Counted from the first letter of the stretch, positions 1-7,048 are shown. The stretch is DNA of 10,710 bases from Pseudomonadota bacterium (GCA_023392205.1 JAEVZN010000299.1:1-10710), one strand, 5' to 3'. The notes: generated by a model from the sequence alone, not told the origin. Numbers and translations are program-made.

Positions 1-450
1 GACCTTGCGTATTCCGTCCGAAGCCCCGTCGGCGGCATGCAGGATTGCGAGCAGCCCGCCGCGGCCGATCGCCGCCTCAACCTTGGTAAAGCCGGTGACC
101 GCTTCGCCGGCCTTGCAGGCAATGGAAAGCGCGTCCAGGGCGGCTTTTTCCAGCAATCGATCGGTTTGCGCGACGAGTTCGGGGCCGCTGCGCACTTCCC
201 GCTTGAACCCTCGGGCGAACAATTTGCGCCGGACCGTTTGACCCACCGAGTCCGCCGAGTTCGTGACCCACAGACCGCGGCCGGGCAGATTGCGCTTCAC
301 GTCCGGCACCACCGCTCCGTCCGGCCCGACAACGAACCGGATCAGATCGGCGATCGGCTTGACCTCGCGTGTGAGCACGCAGAATCGTTCTCTGGCAGGT
401 CCCTTGTTCGGCCCTGCGTCACGCGCATCCTGGTCTGAGGTTGCGAGCAT
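1..450 (-). CDS. ylxR: YlxR/DUF448 RNA-binding protein with L7Ae-like C-terminal part (3' end outside the window)
   Basis: The frame is open from the ATG at 450 to the window edge: 150 residues, with no stop reached. Residues ~20-80 match the YlxR (DUF448) fold: an [12 protein letters not shown] start, then [14 protein letters not shown] and the diagnostic NLPGRGLWV (54-62), followed by a basic [11 protein letters not shown] patch. Residues ~91-150 ([16 protein letters not shown], then a G-rich [14 protein letters not shown] stretch) resemble the ribosomal L7Ae/L30e-like domain fused to YlxR in many alphaproteobacteria. YlxR proteins bind RNA and are nearly always encoded between nusA and infB; their role is poorly defined (RNA processing or regulation). 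The gene follows nusA after 14 bases; a GAGG overlapping the nusA TGA, about 12 bases from the ATG, may serve as ribosome binding site, implying coupling with nusA. infB is expected next, beyond the window. Family call is firm, function is not. Confidence 0.9.
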   Translation of the reverse strand, partial: MLATSDQDARDAGPNKGPARERFCVLTREVKPIADLIRFVVGPDGAVVPDVKRNLPGRGLWVTNSADSVGQTVRRKLFARGFKREVRSGPELVAQTDRLLEKAALDALSIACKAGEAVTGFTKVEAAIGRGGLLAILHAADGASDGIRKV

Positions 451-464
451 TCGAGCGGCGCACC

Positions 465-2069
465 TCACGCATCCGCGGATTCTTCGAGGGGCTCGTCAGC
501 AACCGGCTTGACTAGGTCCTCCTCGGTAATCCAGCCGGCCTTCAGACGGGCCTGCATCACAATCGCCTCGCATTCGTCGCGGCTCAGTTCGAACCCGTCC
601 AGATATCCAGGCTCCCGCTTGGTTTCGCCGTCCTTGCGTTCGGTCCATCCGGCCAGGTCGTCGGTGGCGCAGCCAGCAAGGTCGTCGACTGTCTTGACGC
701 CATTCTCGCCAAGGGCGACCAGCATTTGCGTCGTCACGCCCGGGATATCCTTCAAAGCATCTTCGACGCCAAGCGCCAGCCGCTTCTCGTCATATTCGCC
801 CTCGATGCGCTCCAGAAACTCGCGCGCACGCGCCTGCAATTCCTCAGCTGTTTCCTCGTCAAAGCCTTCGATGCCGGCAATTTCCTTCAGATCCACCAAT
901 GCCAGCTCCTCGACGGTGGTGAACCCTTCCGACGCAAGCAATTGTCCCACCACCTCATCGACATCCAGCGCATCGATGAAGATCTTGGTGCGGTTCTGGA
1001 ATTCGGCCTGCCGACGCTCCGATTCCTCCTGCTCGGTCAGGATGTCGATATCCCAGCCGGTCAGTTGCGATGCGAGGCGGACATTCTGGCCGCGGCGTCC
1101 GATGGCCAGCGACAATTGTGCGTCAGGGACCACGACCTCGATGCGCTCGCGTTCTTCATCGAGCACGACCTTGGCCACTTCCGCCGGTGCGAGTGCGTTG
1201 ACCACGAAGGTCGCGATATCCGGCGACCAGGGAATGATATCGATTTTCTCGCCCTGCAATTCGTTCACGACCGCCTGCACGCGCGATCCGCGCATGCCGA
1301 CACAGGCACCCACCGGGTCGACCGACGAATCGCGGGAAATTACGGCGATCTTGGCCCGCGAGCCGGGATCGCGCGCCACGGACTTCACCTCGACGATACC
1401 GTCGTAGATTTCAGGCACTTCCTGCGCGAACAGCTTGGCCATGAATTGCGGATGTGTGCGCGACAGGAAAATCTGCGGTCCGCGCGGCTCTCTGCGCACG
1501 TCGTAAATGTAGGCGCGCACGCGGTCGCCATTGCGAAACACCTCGCGCGGCAACATCTCGTCGCGCCGCACGATAGCTTCGCCGCGCCCGAGATCGACGA
1601 CAACATTGCCATATTCCACACGCTTGACCACGCCATTGACGATGTCGCCAATGCGGTCCTTGTATTCCTGATATTGCCGGTCGCGCTCGGCCTCGCGCAC
1701 TTTCTGTACGATGACCTGCTTGGCCGATTGTGCGGCAATACGGCCATATTCCAGAGGCGGCAGGGCATCTGCGATCGTATCGCCGATCTGCGCGGACGGG
1801 TTGAGCCGGCGGGCGTCCTCCAGGCTGATCTGGTTTGACGGGTTTTCCACGACCTCCGCAACCAGCATGTGCCGGGACAGGCGAAGCTCGCCCTTTTTCT
1901 GGTCGATTTCGGCGCGAACTTCCGTTTCGCTGCCGTAGCGCGATCGCGCGGCGCGGGCGATGGCGTCTTCCATGGCCGCGATCACGATCGAACGGTCGAT
2001 CGATTTTTCACGCGCGACGGCGTCGGCGATCTGCAGCAATTCGAGCTTGTTTGCGCTCACGGCTGCCAT
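465..2069 (-). CDS. nusA: Transcription termination/antitermination factor NusA
   Basis: NusA binds RNA polymerase near the RNA exit channel and modulates pausing, intrinsic termination and antitermination. The 534-residue protein has the full domain order: an N-terminal RNAP-binding domain (~1-135), an S1 domain (~139-205, [20 protein letters not shown]), KH1 (~221-285, with VGMRGSRV at 257-264), KH2 (~290-350, with AIGRRGQNV at 322-330), and two helix-hairpin-helix repeats towards the C-terminus (around [19 protein letters not shown] and [10 protein letters not shown]), as in proteobacterial NusA. The C-terminal tail is acidic. The ATG at 2069 is supported by a strong AAGGAGAG at 2076-2083, six bases away and inside the end of rimP; the rimP stop lies only 3 bases upstream, so the two are cotranscribed and probably translationally coupled. 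It is the middle gene of rimP-nusA-ylxR. Start and identity are secure. Confidence 0.98.
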   Translation of the reverse strand: MAAVSANKLELLQIADAVAREKSIDRSIVIAAMEDAIARAARSRYGSETEVRAEIDQKKGELRLSRHMLVAEVVENPSNQISLEDARRLNPSAQIGDTIADALPPLEYGRIAAQSAKQVIVQKVREAERDRQYQEYKDRIGDIVNGVVKRVEYGNVVVDLGRGEAIVRRDEMLPREVFRNGDRVRAYIYDVRREPRGPQIFLSRTHPQFMAKLFAQEVPEIYDGIVEVKSVARDPGSRAKIAVISRDSSVDPVGACVGMRGSRVQAVVNELQGEKIDIIPWSPDIATFVVNALAPAEVAKVVLDEERERIEVVVPDAQLSLAIGRRGQNVRLASQLTGWDIDILTEQEESERRQAEFQNRTKIFIDALDVDEVVGQLLASEGFTTVEELALVDLKEIAGIEGFDEETAEELQARAREFLERIEGEYDEKRLALGVEDALKDIPGVTTQMLVALGENGVKTVDDLAGCATDDLAGWTERKDGETKREPGYLDGFELSRDECEAIVMQARLKAGWITEEDLVKPVADEPLEESADA

Positions 2070-2072
2070 CGG

Positions 2073-2819
2073 TCACTCTCCTTCGAAATCTCCGGACCTC
2101 AATTTGAGGGCGCGGTCCAGTTGGGATTGTTTCGGTCTGGGCGCGGACTGGCCGGCCTTTTTCCTGGCTTTCTCTTTCAACTTCAGCTTGGGCTTCGGCG
2201 CGAAATTCCGCGGCGTCTCGGCTGTCGCGTCATCGCGGGCTTCCCGCTCCGCAGCCTTGCCCTTTCGCAGGGACTCGGCAATCAATTCGTCGGTCAGGAC
2301 CAGTTTGGCCTCGGCCATGTCGTCGATCGTGAGCAACACCTCGACCGGTTCGCCATCCTTTGTATCGTCGCGGCGCACACGCGCGGCCTGGCCTTCGACA
2401 CCGAGCAGGATTCCGCGAAAGCGTTTGCGGCCTTCCACCGGCACAGCCATCTCGATTTTGGCCAGATGGCCCGCATGGCGATCGAAGTCGGACCGCCTCA
2501 CCAGCGGGCGATCCAGACCGGGCGAGGAAATTTCCAGCCGGTAGGCCTGCGGGACCGGGTCGGCAACGTCCAGAACGGGCGACAGATTGCGCGAAATCTC
2601 CTCGCAATCGTCGATGGTAAGCGAACCGTCCGGGCGTTCCGCCATCACCTGAACCGTGCAACTGTCGCCCCCGGTGATCCGCACGCGCACCAGCCGGAAG
2701 CCCATGCCCTCAATCACCGGTTCCGCGACGGCAGCCACGCGCGCGGCGAGCCCGGGTTCCGCGATCAGGCGCGGGTCGGACGCGGCGGGCGTCGGCAAGT
2801 TGTTCGGAAGCAGGGTCAT
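2073..2819 (-). CDS. rimP: Ribosome maturation factor RimP, with long basic C-terminal tail
   Basis: RimP binds the free 30S subunit and assists late maturation of its head. The 248-residue product has the N-terminal RimP domain (~20-100) with the hallmark [14 protein letters not shown] (93-106), then the SH3-like C-terminal domain (~108-178, RFRGILLG, then [12 protein letters not shown]). E. coli RimP is about 150 residues; the excess is a short N-terminal stretch and a ~60-residue tail (~185-245) rich in Lys, Arg and Pro ([13 protein letters not shown]), common in alphaproteobacteria and probably disordered and RNA-contacting. I chose the ATG at 2819 because homology begins soon after ([14 protein letters not shown]); the frame stays open to an ATG at 2948, but that segment covers the terminator hairpin and has no RimP-like sequence. 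No clear Shine-Dalgarno precedes 2819, so the start is less certain than the identity. First gene of the operon with nusA. Confidence 0.95.
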   Translation of the reverse strand: MTLLPNNLPTPAASDPRLIAEPGLAARVAAVAEPVIEGMGFRLVRVRITGGDSCTVQVMAERPDGSLTIDDCEEISRNLSPVLDVADPVPQAYRLEISSPGLDRPLVRRSDFDRHAGHLAKIEMAVPVEGRKRFRGILLGVEGQAARVRRDDTKDGEPVEVLLTIDDMAEAKLVLTDELIAESLRKGKAAEREARDDATAETPRNFAPKPKLKLKEKARKKAGQSAPRPKQSQLDRALKLRSGDFEGE

Positions 2820-2836
2820 TGGCAGATAGTGTACTC

Positions 2837-2880
2837 GCTGTGGGTCAGGGCGCCCGGATACCCCGGATCTGGCGCACAGC
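2837..2880 (-). other. GC-rich hairpin just upstream of the rimP start
   Basis: The transcript from the minus strand could fold here: an outer stem GCTGT/ACAGC (2876-2880 with 2837-2841) encloses GCGCC/GGCGC arms (2871-2875 with 2850-2854) and an inner CCG/CGG pair. The structure ends about 17 bases before the rimP ATG and after the intrinsic terminator, so it could affect rimP translation or belong to an alternative fold of the leader. The stems are seen by eye; no folding energy was computed. Confidence 0.35.
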
Positions 2881-2904
2881 GCCGGCGCGGGGCCGATCAG
2901 GTAA

Positions 2905-2938
2905 TAAAAAAGAGCGGGTCCCGGGCGGGGCCCACTCT
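2905..2938 (-). terminator. Rho-independent terminator in the rimP-nusA leader (candidate attenuator)
   Basis: On the minus strand, AGAGTGGGCCCC (2938-2927), a 4-base loop and GGGACCCGCTCT (2922-2911) form a 12-bp stem with one C-A mismatch and one G-U pair, followed at once by an uninterrupted run of T (TTTTTTAT). This is a textbook intrinsic terminator for minus-strand transcription. On the plus strand the stem is followed by CAAAACC, with no T tract, so it does not serve the plus strand. No minus-strand gene ends upstream of it: the nearest coding sequence there is the oppositely oriented DUF2336 gene. It lies about 50 bases after the predicted start site and about 90 before rimP, which is the position of an attenuator. 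The attenuation role is inference. Confidence 0.75.
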
Positions 2939-2945
2939 CAAAAAC

Positions 2946-2989
2946 CATCCAGATGACACCGGATGTTATGAGATGTCTGTTACCAGACA
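2946..2989 (-). other. Two small hairpins at the 5' end of the rimP-nusA leader
   Basis: First hairpin in the transcript: TGTCTG (2989-2984), loop GTAA, CAGACA (2979-2974), a perfect 6-bp stem. Second: CATCCGG (2965-2959), a 6-base loop, CTGGATG (2952-2946), 7 bp with one G-U pair, followed by GTTTTGAG. Together with the terminator just downstream they make a compact structured leader beginning close to the predicted transcription start. They might be a small RNA, an attenuator sensor, or incidental. I recognise no known riboswitch class here. Confidence 0.4.
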
Positions 2990-2994
2990 GCAGG

Positions 2995-3022
2995 AATATA
3001 GCGCCAATGGATAAATTCGCAA
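2995..3022 (-). promoter_or_regulatory. Putative housekeeping promoter of rimP-nusA-ylxR
   Basis: On the minus strand, TTGCGA (3022-3017) and TATATT (3000-2995) are separated by 16 bases, a fair match to the sigma70-type TTGACA/TATAAT consensus. Transcription would start near 2987, giving a leader of about 170 bases before rimP that contains the terminator. It is the best promoter-like pair in the divergent region between rimP and the DUF2336 gene. Predicted by eye only. Confidence 0.45.
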
Positions 3023-3107
3023 GGGCCGTGACAGGCCGGCAGCTAACCCTTCATTCAGAATAGGTCCGTAAAATCCGCAAAAATTGCTGCCACTTTTTTT
3101 GGACCCC

Positions 3108-4220
3108 ATGGCGAGCGCACCGTCCATACCTGAACTGGAAGAAGTGGTTGAGCGCGGCTCGACGGAGCGGCGGACGGAAGCATTGCGCAAGCTGACGACG
3201 CTTTTTCTCGAGGGCTCCGCACGATTCAATGAAGACCATATCCGGGTATTCAATGAGGTCTTCCTGAAACTGATTGCGGAGATCGAAGGCCGCGCACGTC
3301 AGGAATTGTCCCGGCGGCTGGCACCGATCGGAAATTCTCCGCAGGACGTAATCCGCCGTCTGGCCAAGGACGATGACATCATGGTTGCCGGGCCGGTGCT
3401 CGCGCAATCGCCGCGACTGTTTACTGCGGATCTTGTCGAAATCGCCTCCTCGAAGGGCGCGGACCATCTGTATGCCATTTCCACGCGGTCGCGGGTCGAG
3501 CAGCCTGTGAGCGACCTTCTGGTTCGCCGCGGGGATTTCGGCGTCAAGCGAAAGCTCGCGGCCAATCCGGGCGCCGAAATTTCGGATTCGAGCTTCAGCC
3601 TGCTGTTGCGAAGTGCCGAACAGGACAGTGTGCTTGCCGAAACGGTGGCGCTGCGGTCGGACATCCCTGACCATATGTTCCGCGAACTTCTGACCCGCGC
3701 GACCGAAGCGGTTCAGCAGCGGCTCCTTGCCAAGGCGCGTCCGGAAACACAGGCAGAGGTGCGCCGCGTTTTGGCGAAAGTGACCGGCCATGCGGCGGGC
3801 GGCAAACCCACTTCGGACTTTTCCGATGCTCGCGAAAGGGTGCGCGGACTGGCCGATACCGGAGCGCTCGGCGAAGCGCAATTGGCGGATATCGCGCAGC
3901 AGCAATCCTATGAGGACACGGTCGCGGCCCTGTCGGAGCTGACCAGCGTTCCCGTCGATGTGGTCGACCGGCTAATGAGTGGGGAACGGCCCGATCCCGT
4001 CCTCATCCTCTGCAAGGCCTTCGGTTACGGCTGGCCGACTGTGCGGGCCATCATCCTGGCGCGGCGCGGCAGCCGCGGGAAGACCGATGGCGCCCTCGAA
4101 ACGGCATGCGCGAATTTCGACAAATTGTCGGCGGCCACCGCTGAGCGCGTTGTGCGTTTCTGGCAATTGAGTCCGGGCCTCTCAGGGGCTGCCTCGGCGG
4201 AGCTTGCGGTGGCCGGCTGA
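3108..4220 (+). CDS. DUF2336 domain protein of unknown function
   Basis: A 370-residue, soluble-looking protein with no signal peptide or membrane segment. Its start (ELEEVVERGSTERRTEALRKLTTLFL) and body match my knowledge of DUF2336, a family found mainly in alphaproteobacteria without an assigned function. Residues ~80-200 show repeating helical units of about 35 residues, each with an L-x-x-x-D/S-P-x-L or similar turn (DIMVAGPVLAQSPRLFTADL; AISTRSRVEQPVSDLLVRRG; DSVLAETVALRSDIPDHMF), suggesting a HEAT-like alpha solenoid, thus a protein-binding scaffold; this is inference. I took the ATG at 3108; a TTG at 3084 lies in frame but adds eight poorly typical residues. The Shine-Dalgarno is weak. 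It is the only plus-strand gene, divergent from rimP and convergent with trmB (18 bases between stops), so it forms its own transcription unit. No promoter was recognised with confidence. Confidence 0.85.
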   Translation: MASAPSIPELEEVVERGSTERRTEALRKLTTLFLEGSARFNEDHIRVFNEVFLKLIAEIEGRARQELSRRLAPIGNSPQDVIRRLAKDDDIMVAGPVLAQSPRLFTADLVEIASSKGADHLYAISTRSRVEQPVSDLLVRRGDFGVKRKLAANPGAEISDSSFSLLLRSAEQDSVLAETVALRSDIPDHMFRELLTRATEAVQQRLLAKARPETQAEVRRVLAKVTGHAAGGKPTSDFSDARERVRGLADTGALGEAQLADIAQQQSYEDTVAALSELTSVPVDVVDRLMSGERPDPVLILCKAFGYGWPTVRAIILARRGSRGKTDGALETACANFDKLSAATAERVVRFWQLSPGLSGAASAELAVAG

Positions 4221-4238
4221 CCTCCGGGTCGGGTATGC

Positions 4239-4961
4239 CTATTCCGTTTCGCGCGCTTTGCGGCGAAAGGTCAGATAGCATGGCGTGCGCTGTTCCCTGA
4301 TTGCTTTGGCCTCGTAGCGCGTGCGGATGAAATCCGGCCAAGGCTTCCGCCAGTCATCCGCGCACTCGGCCGTCCATGTGAAATCCGGCGAGTGCAGCAG
4401 GCGCGCCAGTGTCCAGCAGGCATAATCTGGAATGTCGGTGGCAAAGCGAAATTCGCCTCCGTCTTTGAGAATGCGGGCGATAGCCGCAACCGTATCAGCC
4501 TGGACAAAGCGGCGCTTCCAGTGCCGGCGCTTCGGCCACGGATCCGGATAAAGCAGATCGACGCGGTCGAGCGAAGCCTCTGGCAGCCACGGCAGCAGTT
4601 CCGCGGCATCGGCCTGATGCAGCCGGATATTGGTTAGTCTGCGCGCCTCGATTTCGCGCAGTGCCTTCGCCATGCCGTTGACAAAAGGCTCGACGCCGAT
4701 ATGCCCCCATTCGGGATAGCGTTCGCCCTGCGCGATCAGATGTTCGCCCCCACCGAAGCCGATTTCCAAACGCAGTTTAGCAGCCGTTCCCGGAAATAGC
4801 TTTCGCAGGTCATTCGGCGTAGGCCCGGTCAGGTCCAGAGCCAGGCGCGGAAGCAGGGTTTCGGTCAGATGGCTCTGGCCGGCTCTCAGCTTTTTGCCCT
4901 TGCGCCGTCCGAAGAAGGCGCCCCTCGGCGGCATTGCAGTTTGATCGTCGTTTGAATGCAT
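4239..4961 (-). CDS. trmB: tRNA (guanine-N7)-methyltransferase TrmB
   Basis: TrmB methylates N7 of G46 in the tRNA variable loop, using S-adenosylmethionine. The 240-residue product (from 4961) has the Rossmann methyltransferase fold: SAM motif I LEIGFGGGEH (65-74), GVEPFVNGMAKA with the acidic ribose-binding residue, HQADAAELLPW, and the family signature LLYPDPWPKRRHWKRRF (~137-152), whose Asp and basic residues contact the tRNA. A late TRYEAKA (~214-220) is also typical. The start is uncertain: ATG at 4961 directly abuts an 11-bp hairpin and no Shine-Dalgarno is visible; ATG 4934, nine codons later, would still retain the conserved GAFFGRRKGKKLRAGQ, while ATG 4976 and a GTG at 5006 lie upstream. 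I prefer 4961. It lies 78 bases after metK, which makes its methyl donor, and is probably cotranscribed with it. Confidence 0.95.
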   Translation of the reverse strand: MHSNDDQTAMPPRGAFFGRRKGKKLRAGQSHLTETLLPRLALDLTGPTPNDLRKLFPGTAAKLRLEIGFGGGEHLIAQGERYPEWGHIGVEPFVNGMAKALREIEARRLTNIRLHQADAAELLPWLPEASLDRVDLLYPDPWPKRRHWKRRFVQADTVAAIARILKDGGEFRFATDIPDYACWTLARLLHSPDFTWTAECADDWRKPWPDFIRTRYEAKAIREQRTPCYLTFRRKARETE

Positions 4962-4988
4962 AACGGCCGCATGCATGATGCGGCCGTT
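4962..4988 (-). repeat. Perfect 11-bp inverted repeat abutting the trmB start codon
   Basis: AACGGCCGCAT and its exact complement flank a 5-base loop. In the minus-strand transcript the hairpin ends directly before the ATG at 4961, so it would bury the place where a ribosome binding site should be. It is followed by only TT, not a T run, so it is a poor intrinsic terminator. Possible roles: mRNA 3' stabiliser for metK, translational damper of trmB, or evidence that trmB starts further in (4934). Confidence 0.6.
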
Positions 4989-5010
4989 TGCAAAACACAA
5001 CCCCACAGGT

Positions 5011-5027
5011 CCGCCGTCGACCGGCGG
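5011..5027 (-). repeat. Small GC hairpin after the metK stop
   Basis: CCGCCG and CGGCGG arms with a 5-base loop lie 12 bases past the metK stop codon. The following bases are G/T mixed, without a clear T run, so efficient termination is not evident. With the hairpin at 4962-4988 it makes the metK-trmB junction unusually structured; processing or mRNA stability are possible roles. Confidence 0.35.
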
Positions 5028-5039
5028 CCCGCTTAAGGC

Positions 5040-6311
5040 CTAGAAAGCCTTACGGATCTGGTCGGCAAGATCGACCTGCTCCCACGAGAAGCCGCCATCC
5101 TTCTCCGGGGCGCGGCCGAAATGGCCGTAGGCAGCGGTGCGCCGGTAGATCGGACGGTTGAGCTTCAATGTGCGACGGATGTTAGTCGGCCGCAGCGGAA
5201 ACAACTCGGCCAGAACCTGTTCGAGCTTCGCATCCTCGACCTGTCCGGTGCCATGCGTATCCACCAGCAGCGACATCGGATCGGCGACGCCGATGGCATA
5301 GGCCACCTGGATGGTGCAGCGCTCCGCGAGACCCGCGGCGACCACATTCTTGGCGAGATACCGCGCTGCATACGCGGCAGAGCGGTCGACCTTGGTGGGG
5401 TCCTTTCCGGAGAAGGCACCACCGCCATGCGGAGCATAGCCGCCATAAGTATCCACGATGATCTTGCGGCCGGTAAGACCGCAATCGCCGTCGGGGCCGC
5501 CGACCACGAAGTTTCCGGTCGGATTGACCAGGAAATCAGAATCATTTTTCGGCATCCAGCCCTCGGGAAGGGCGGAGGCGACCGCATCGCCGATCATCTC
5601 CTTGACCATGGACGGTGTGTATTTTTTGCCATCCTTGTCGGACGCATTGTGCTGCGTGGAAACTACAACTTTAGTGGAGCCAACAGCCTTTCCGTCCTCA
5701 TAGCGCACCGTGACCTGGCTTTTTGAATCAGGCTGCAGGTCAGGCAACTTCTTGGAATGACGAAGATCGGCGAGCACCTTCAGGATTTTGTGTGAAAAAT
5801 AAATTGGCGCCGGCATGAACGAATTCTTCTCGTAGACCTCGCTCTCCGTGCAGGCGAAGCCGAACATCATGCCCTGATCGCCAGCGCCTTCCTGTTCACC
5901 ATCATCCTTTTTCTTGGCGTCGACGCCCATGGCAATATCGGGCGATTGGCCGTGCAGAAGCACTTCCACATCGGCGCCGTGATAGGAGAAGCCATCCTGA
6001 TCGTAGCCGATATCCTTGACCACGCCGCGTGCGATCTCTGCGATCAGCTCGCGATTGACCACCGACTTGCTGCCATAATTCTTAAAGAATGGCGCCTGAC
6101 CGCGGCCTTCGCCGGCAATGACAATCTTGTTGGTGGCGGTCAGGGTCTCGCAGCCCAGCCGGGTATTGACCAGGCTGTCGTCGGCAATCCCCAATTTGAC
6201 GTCGTTTTCGAGAAAAGCGTCCAGAATGGCATCGGAAATCTGATCCGAAACTTTGTCAGGGTGGCCTTCCGAGACCGATTCGCTGGTAAAAAGATGGCTC
6301 TTGCGCGACAC
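5040..6311 (-). CDS. metK: S-adenosylmethionine synthetase MetK
   Basis: MetK makes S-adenosylmethionine from methionine and ATP, releasing phosphate and pyrophosphate; it acts as a cytosolic tetramer. The protein begins [20 protein letters not shown], the N-terminal signature with the ATP-binding His-Pro-Asp; further hallmarks are [10 protein letters not shown] (142-151), the P-loop-like [16 protein letters not shown] (296-311), which contains the metal- and phosphate-binding residues, and AAYGHFGR (393-400). At 423 residues it is ~40 longer than the E. coli enzyme; part of the excess is a charged [10 protein letters not shown] stretch before GAGDQG. Start: GTG at 6311, because AAGGGGAG (6327-6320) sits eight bases before it and the conserved sequence begins right there; the frame is open back to a TTG at 6371, but the 20 extra residues are atypical. 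It follows an XRE regulator and precedes trmB. Confidence 0.98.
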   Translation of the reverse strand: MSRKSHLFTSESVSEGHPDKVSDQISDAILDAFLENDVKLGIADDSLVNTRLGCETLTATNKIVIAGEGRGQAPFFKNYGSKSVVNRELIAEIARGVVKDIGYDQDGFSYHGADVEVLLHGQSPDIAMGVDAKKKDDGEQEGAGDQGMMFGFACTESEVYEKNSFMPAPIYFSHKILKVLADLRHSKKLPDLQPDSKSQVTVRYEDGKAVGSTKVVVSTQHNASDKDGKKYTPSMVKEMIGDAVASALPEGWMPKNDSDFLVNPTGNFVVGGPDGDCGLTGRKIIVDTYGGYAPHGGGAFSGKDPTKVDRSAAYAARYLAKNVVAAGLAERCTIQVAYAIGVADPMSLLVDTHGTGQVEDAKLEQVLAELFPLRPTNIRRTLKLNRPIYRRTAAYGHFGRAPEKDGGFSWEQVDLADQIRKAF

Positions 6312-6319
6312 TAGCAGAA

Positions 6320-6327
6320 CTCCCCTT
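6320..6327 (-). promoter_or_regulatory. metK: Ribosome binding site that decides the metK GTG start
   Basis: AAGGGGAG on the minus strand, eight bases before the GTG at 6311. No comparable site precedes the upstream in-frame TTG at 6371. This places the translation start immediately before the conserved [19 protein letters not shown]. Confidence 0.75.
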
Positions 6328-6367
6328 GGGGCCGAAGATTGACCGTTCGTCGGTTGTAAAGGGGTGT

Positions 6368-6396
6368 TCAATGCAGACTTGAAGCCGGTCGGTCAA
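6368..6396 (-). promoter_or_regulatory. Weak promoter-like pair upstream of metK
   Basis: TTGACC (6396-6391) lies 17 bases from CATTGA (6373-6368) on the minus strand. The -35 element is good and the -10 element poor. It would give metK a transcript separate from the regulator upstream. Low confidence; no known SAM riboswitch class was recognised in the 133 bases between the two genes. Confidence 0.25.
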
Positions 6397-6419
6397 GGTG
6401 TGGGCTGGATGGGAGCCGG

Positions 6420-6432
6420 AATTGGGCCAATT
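6420..6432. repeat. Perfect palindrome between the XRE gene and metK
   Basis: AATTGG, a central G, CCAATT: two perfect 6-base arms, 12 bases after the stop of the HTH gene and 24 bases upstream of the putative metK -35. Short palindromes of this kind are typical of dimeric repressor operators. A site for the neighbouring XRE regulator is possible but unproven. Confidence 0.35.
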
Positions 6433-6444
6433 TGGGCTGCGGCC

Positions 6445-6852
6445 TTATTCGTCCTCGTCGGCGATCTGTTCGACCAGTTCGACGATGCGGCGCCGCAGCT
6501 TCGGGTTCTGGATGCGCATGAATGAGCGGGTCAGCGTGAGACCGTCCGTGGTGGCCAGGAAATCCGCAACATACGAGGCTGACGGGGCATCGGCGAAGCC
6601 GGTCTTGGACTCGCCCTGATTGTTTGGAGCGCCTTCAAAGAAGAACGAGACCGGGACCTGAAGGATGTTCGAAATCTGCTGCAGGCGGCTGGCGCCAATC
6701 CGGTTCGTGCCCTTTTCGTATTTCTGGACTTGCTGAAAAGTGAGACTGAGAGACTCGCCAAGTTTCTCCTGACTCATGCCGAGCATCATGCGCCGCATCC
6801 GCACGCGGCTGCCGACGTGCTTGTCGGTGGGGTTGGGGGTCTTCTTTATCAT
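6445..6852 (-). CDS. XRE-family transcriptional regulator (PhrR/PraR-like)
   Basis: A 135-residue DNA-binding protein. Residues ~14-72 form a Cro/C1-type helix-turn-helix (GSRVRMRRMMLGMSQEKLGE, then LTFQQVQKYEKGTNRIGASRL), followed by an LQVPVSFFFEG segment and a C-terminal tail ending in NPKLRRRIVELVEQIADEDE. It closely resembles the XRE regulators conserved across alphaproteobacteria, including rhizobial PhrR (acid-induced, next to actA, an lnt homologue) and PraR (control of quorum sensing, attachment and biofilm genes). The same lnt neighbourhood is present here, but orthology and function are inferred. Start ATG 6852: GGAG (6859-6862) lies six bases before it, and the conserved IKKTPNPTDKHVGSRVRMRR follows directly; the frame reaches a TTG at 6891 without support. 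The gene has a 325-base upstream gap, so probably its own promoter, and such regulators often repress themselves. Confidence 0.9.
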   Translation of the reverse strand: MIKKTPNPTDKHVGSRVRMRRMMLGMSQEKLGESLSLTFQQVQKYEKGTNRIGASRLQQISNILQVPVSFFFEGAPNNQGESKTGFADAPSASYVADFLATTDGLTLTRSFMRIQNPKLRRRIVELVEQIADEDE

Positions 6853-7048
6853 CACAGTCTCCGCCGCATTGTGCCGATGCTGCCCAAGCAAGGCGCCATC
6901 GCGGTGAGGGTGGTTTGCACATGTTCAGGCGGCATCGTCAAATATATTAGAACCGCTTAGAGCGATGGCCTCCGATACGATTAATTCGATAAAGTATCCT
7001 CAAAGCATACACTGAAGCTTTTGATGACGAACACAAAATTTGCAGTAC

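Noticed and set aside
726..1838. 370-codon plus-strand open frame opposite nusA
   Set aside because: It lies wholly antisense to nusA, has no recognisable domain and no ribosome binding site I could trust; the skew is what codon bias in GC-rich genes produces on the opposite strand.
1869..3014. 381-codon plus-strand open frame opposite the end of nusA and rimP
   Set aside because: Antisense to two well-identified genes and running across the terminator; sequence is low in recognisable structure. Considered a shadow.
2905..3083. tRNA gene upstream of rimP, as metY in E. coli
   Set aside because: No acceptor stem, CCA end or T-loop GTTCRA-type sequence could be placed; the hairpins do not form a cloverleaf.
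4962..4988. Intrinsic terminator of metK
   Set aside because: The stem is perfect, but it is followed by TTATGCATTC rather than a T run, so termination is not supported.
6312..6371. TTG start giving MetK 20 extra residues
   Set aside because: The GTG at 6311 has a strong Shine-Dalgarno at the right distance and sits exactly where MetK conservation begins.
6312..6444. SAM-responsive riboswitch upstream of metK
   Set aside because: I compared the stretch from memory with SAM-II, SAM-V and SAM/SAH types and saw no matching core or pseudoknot pattern; a covariance-model search (Rfam with Infernal) would be decisive.
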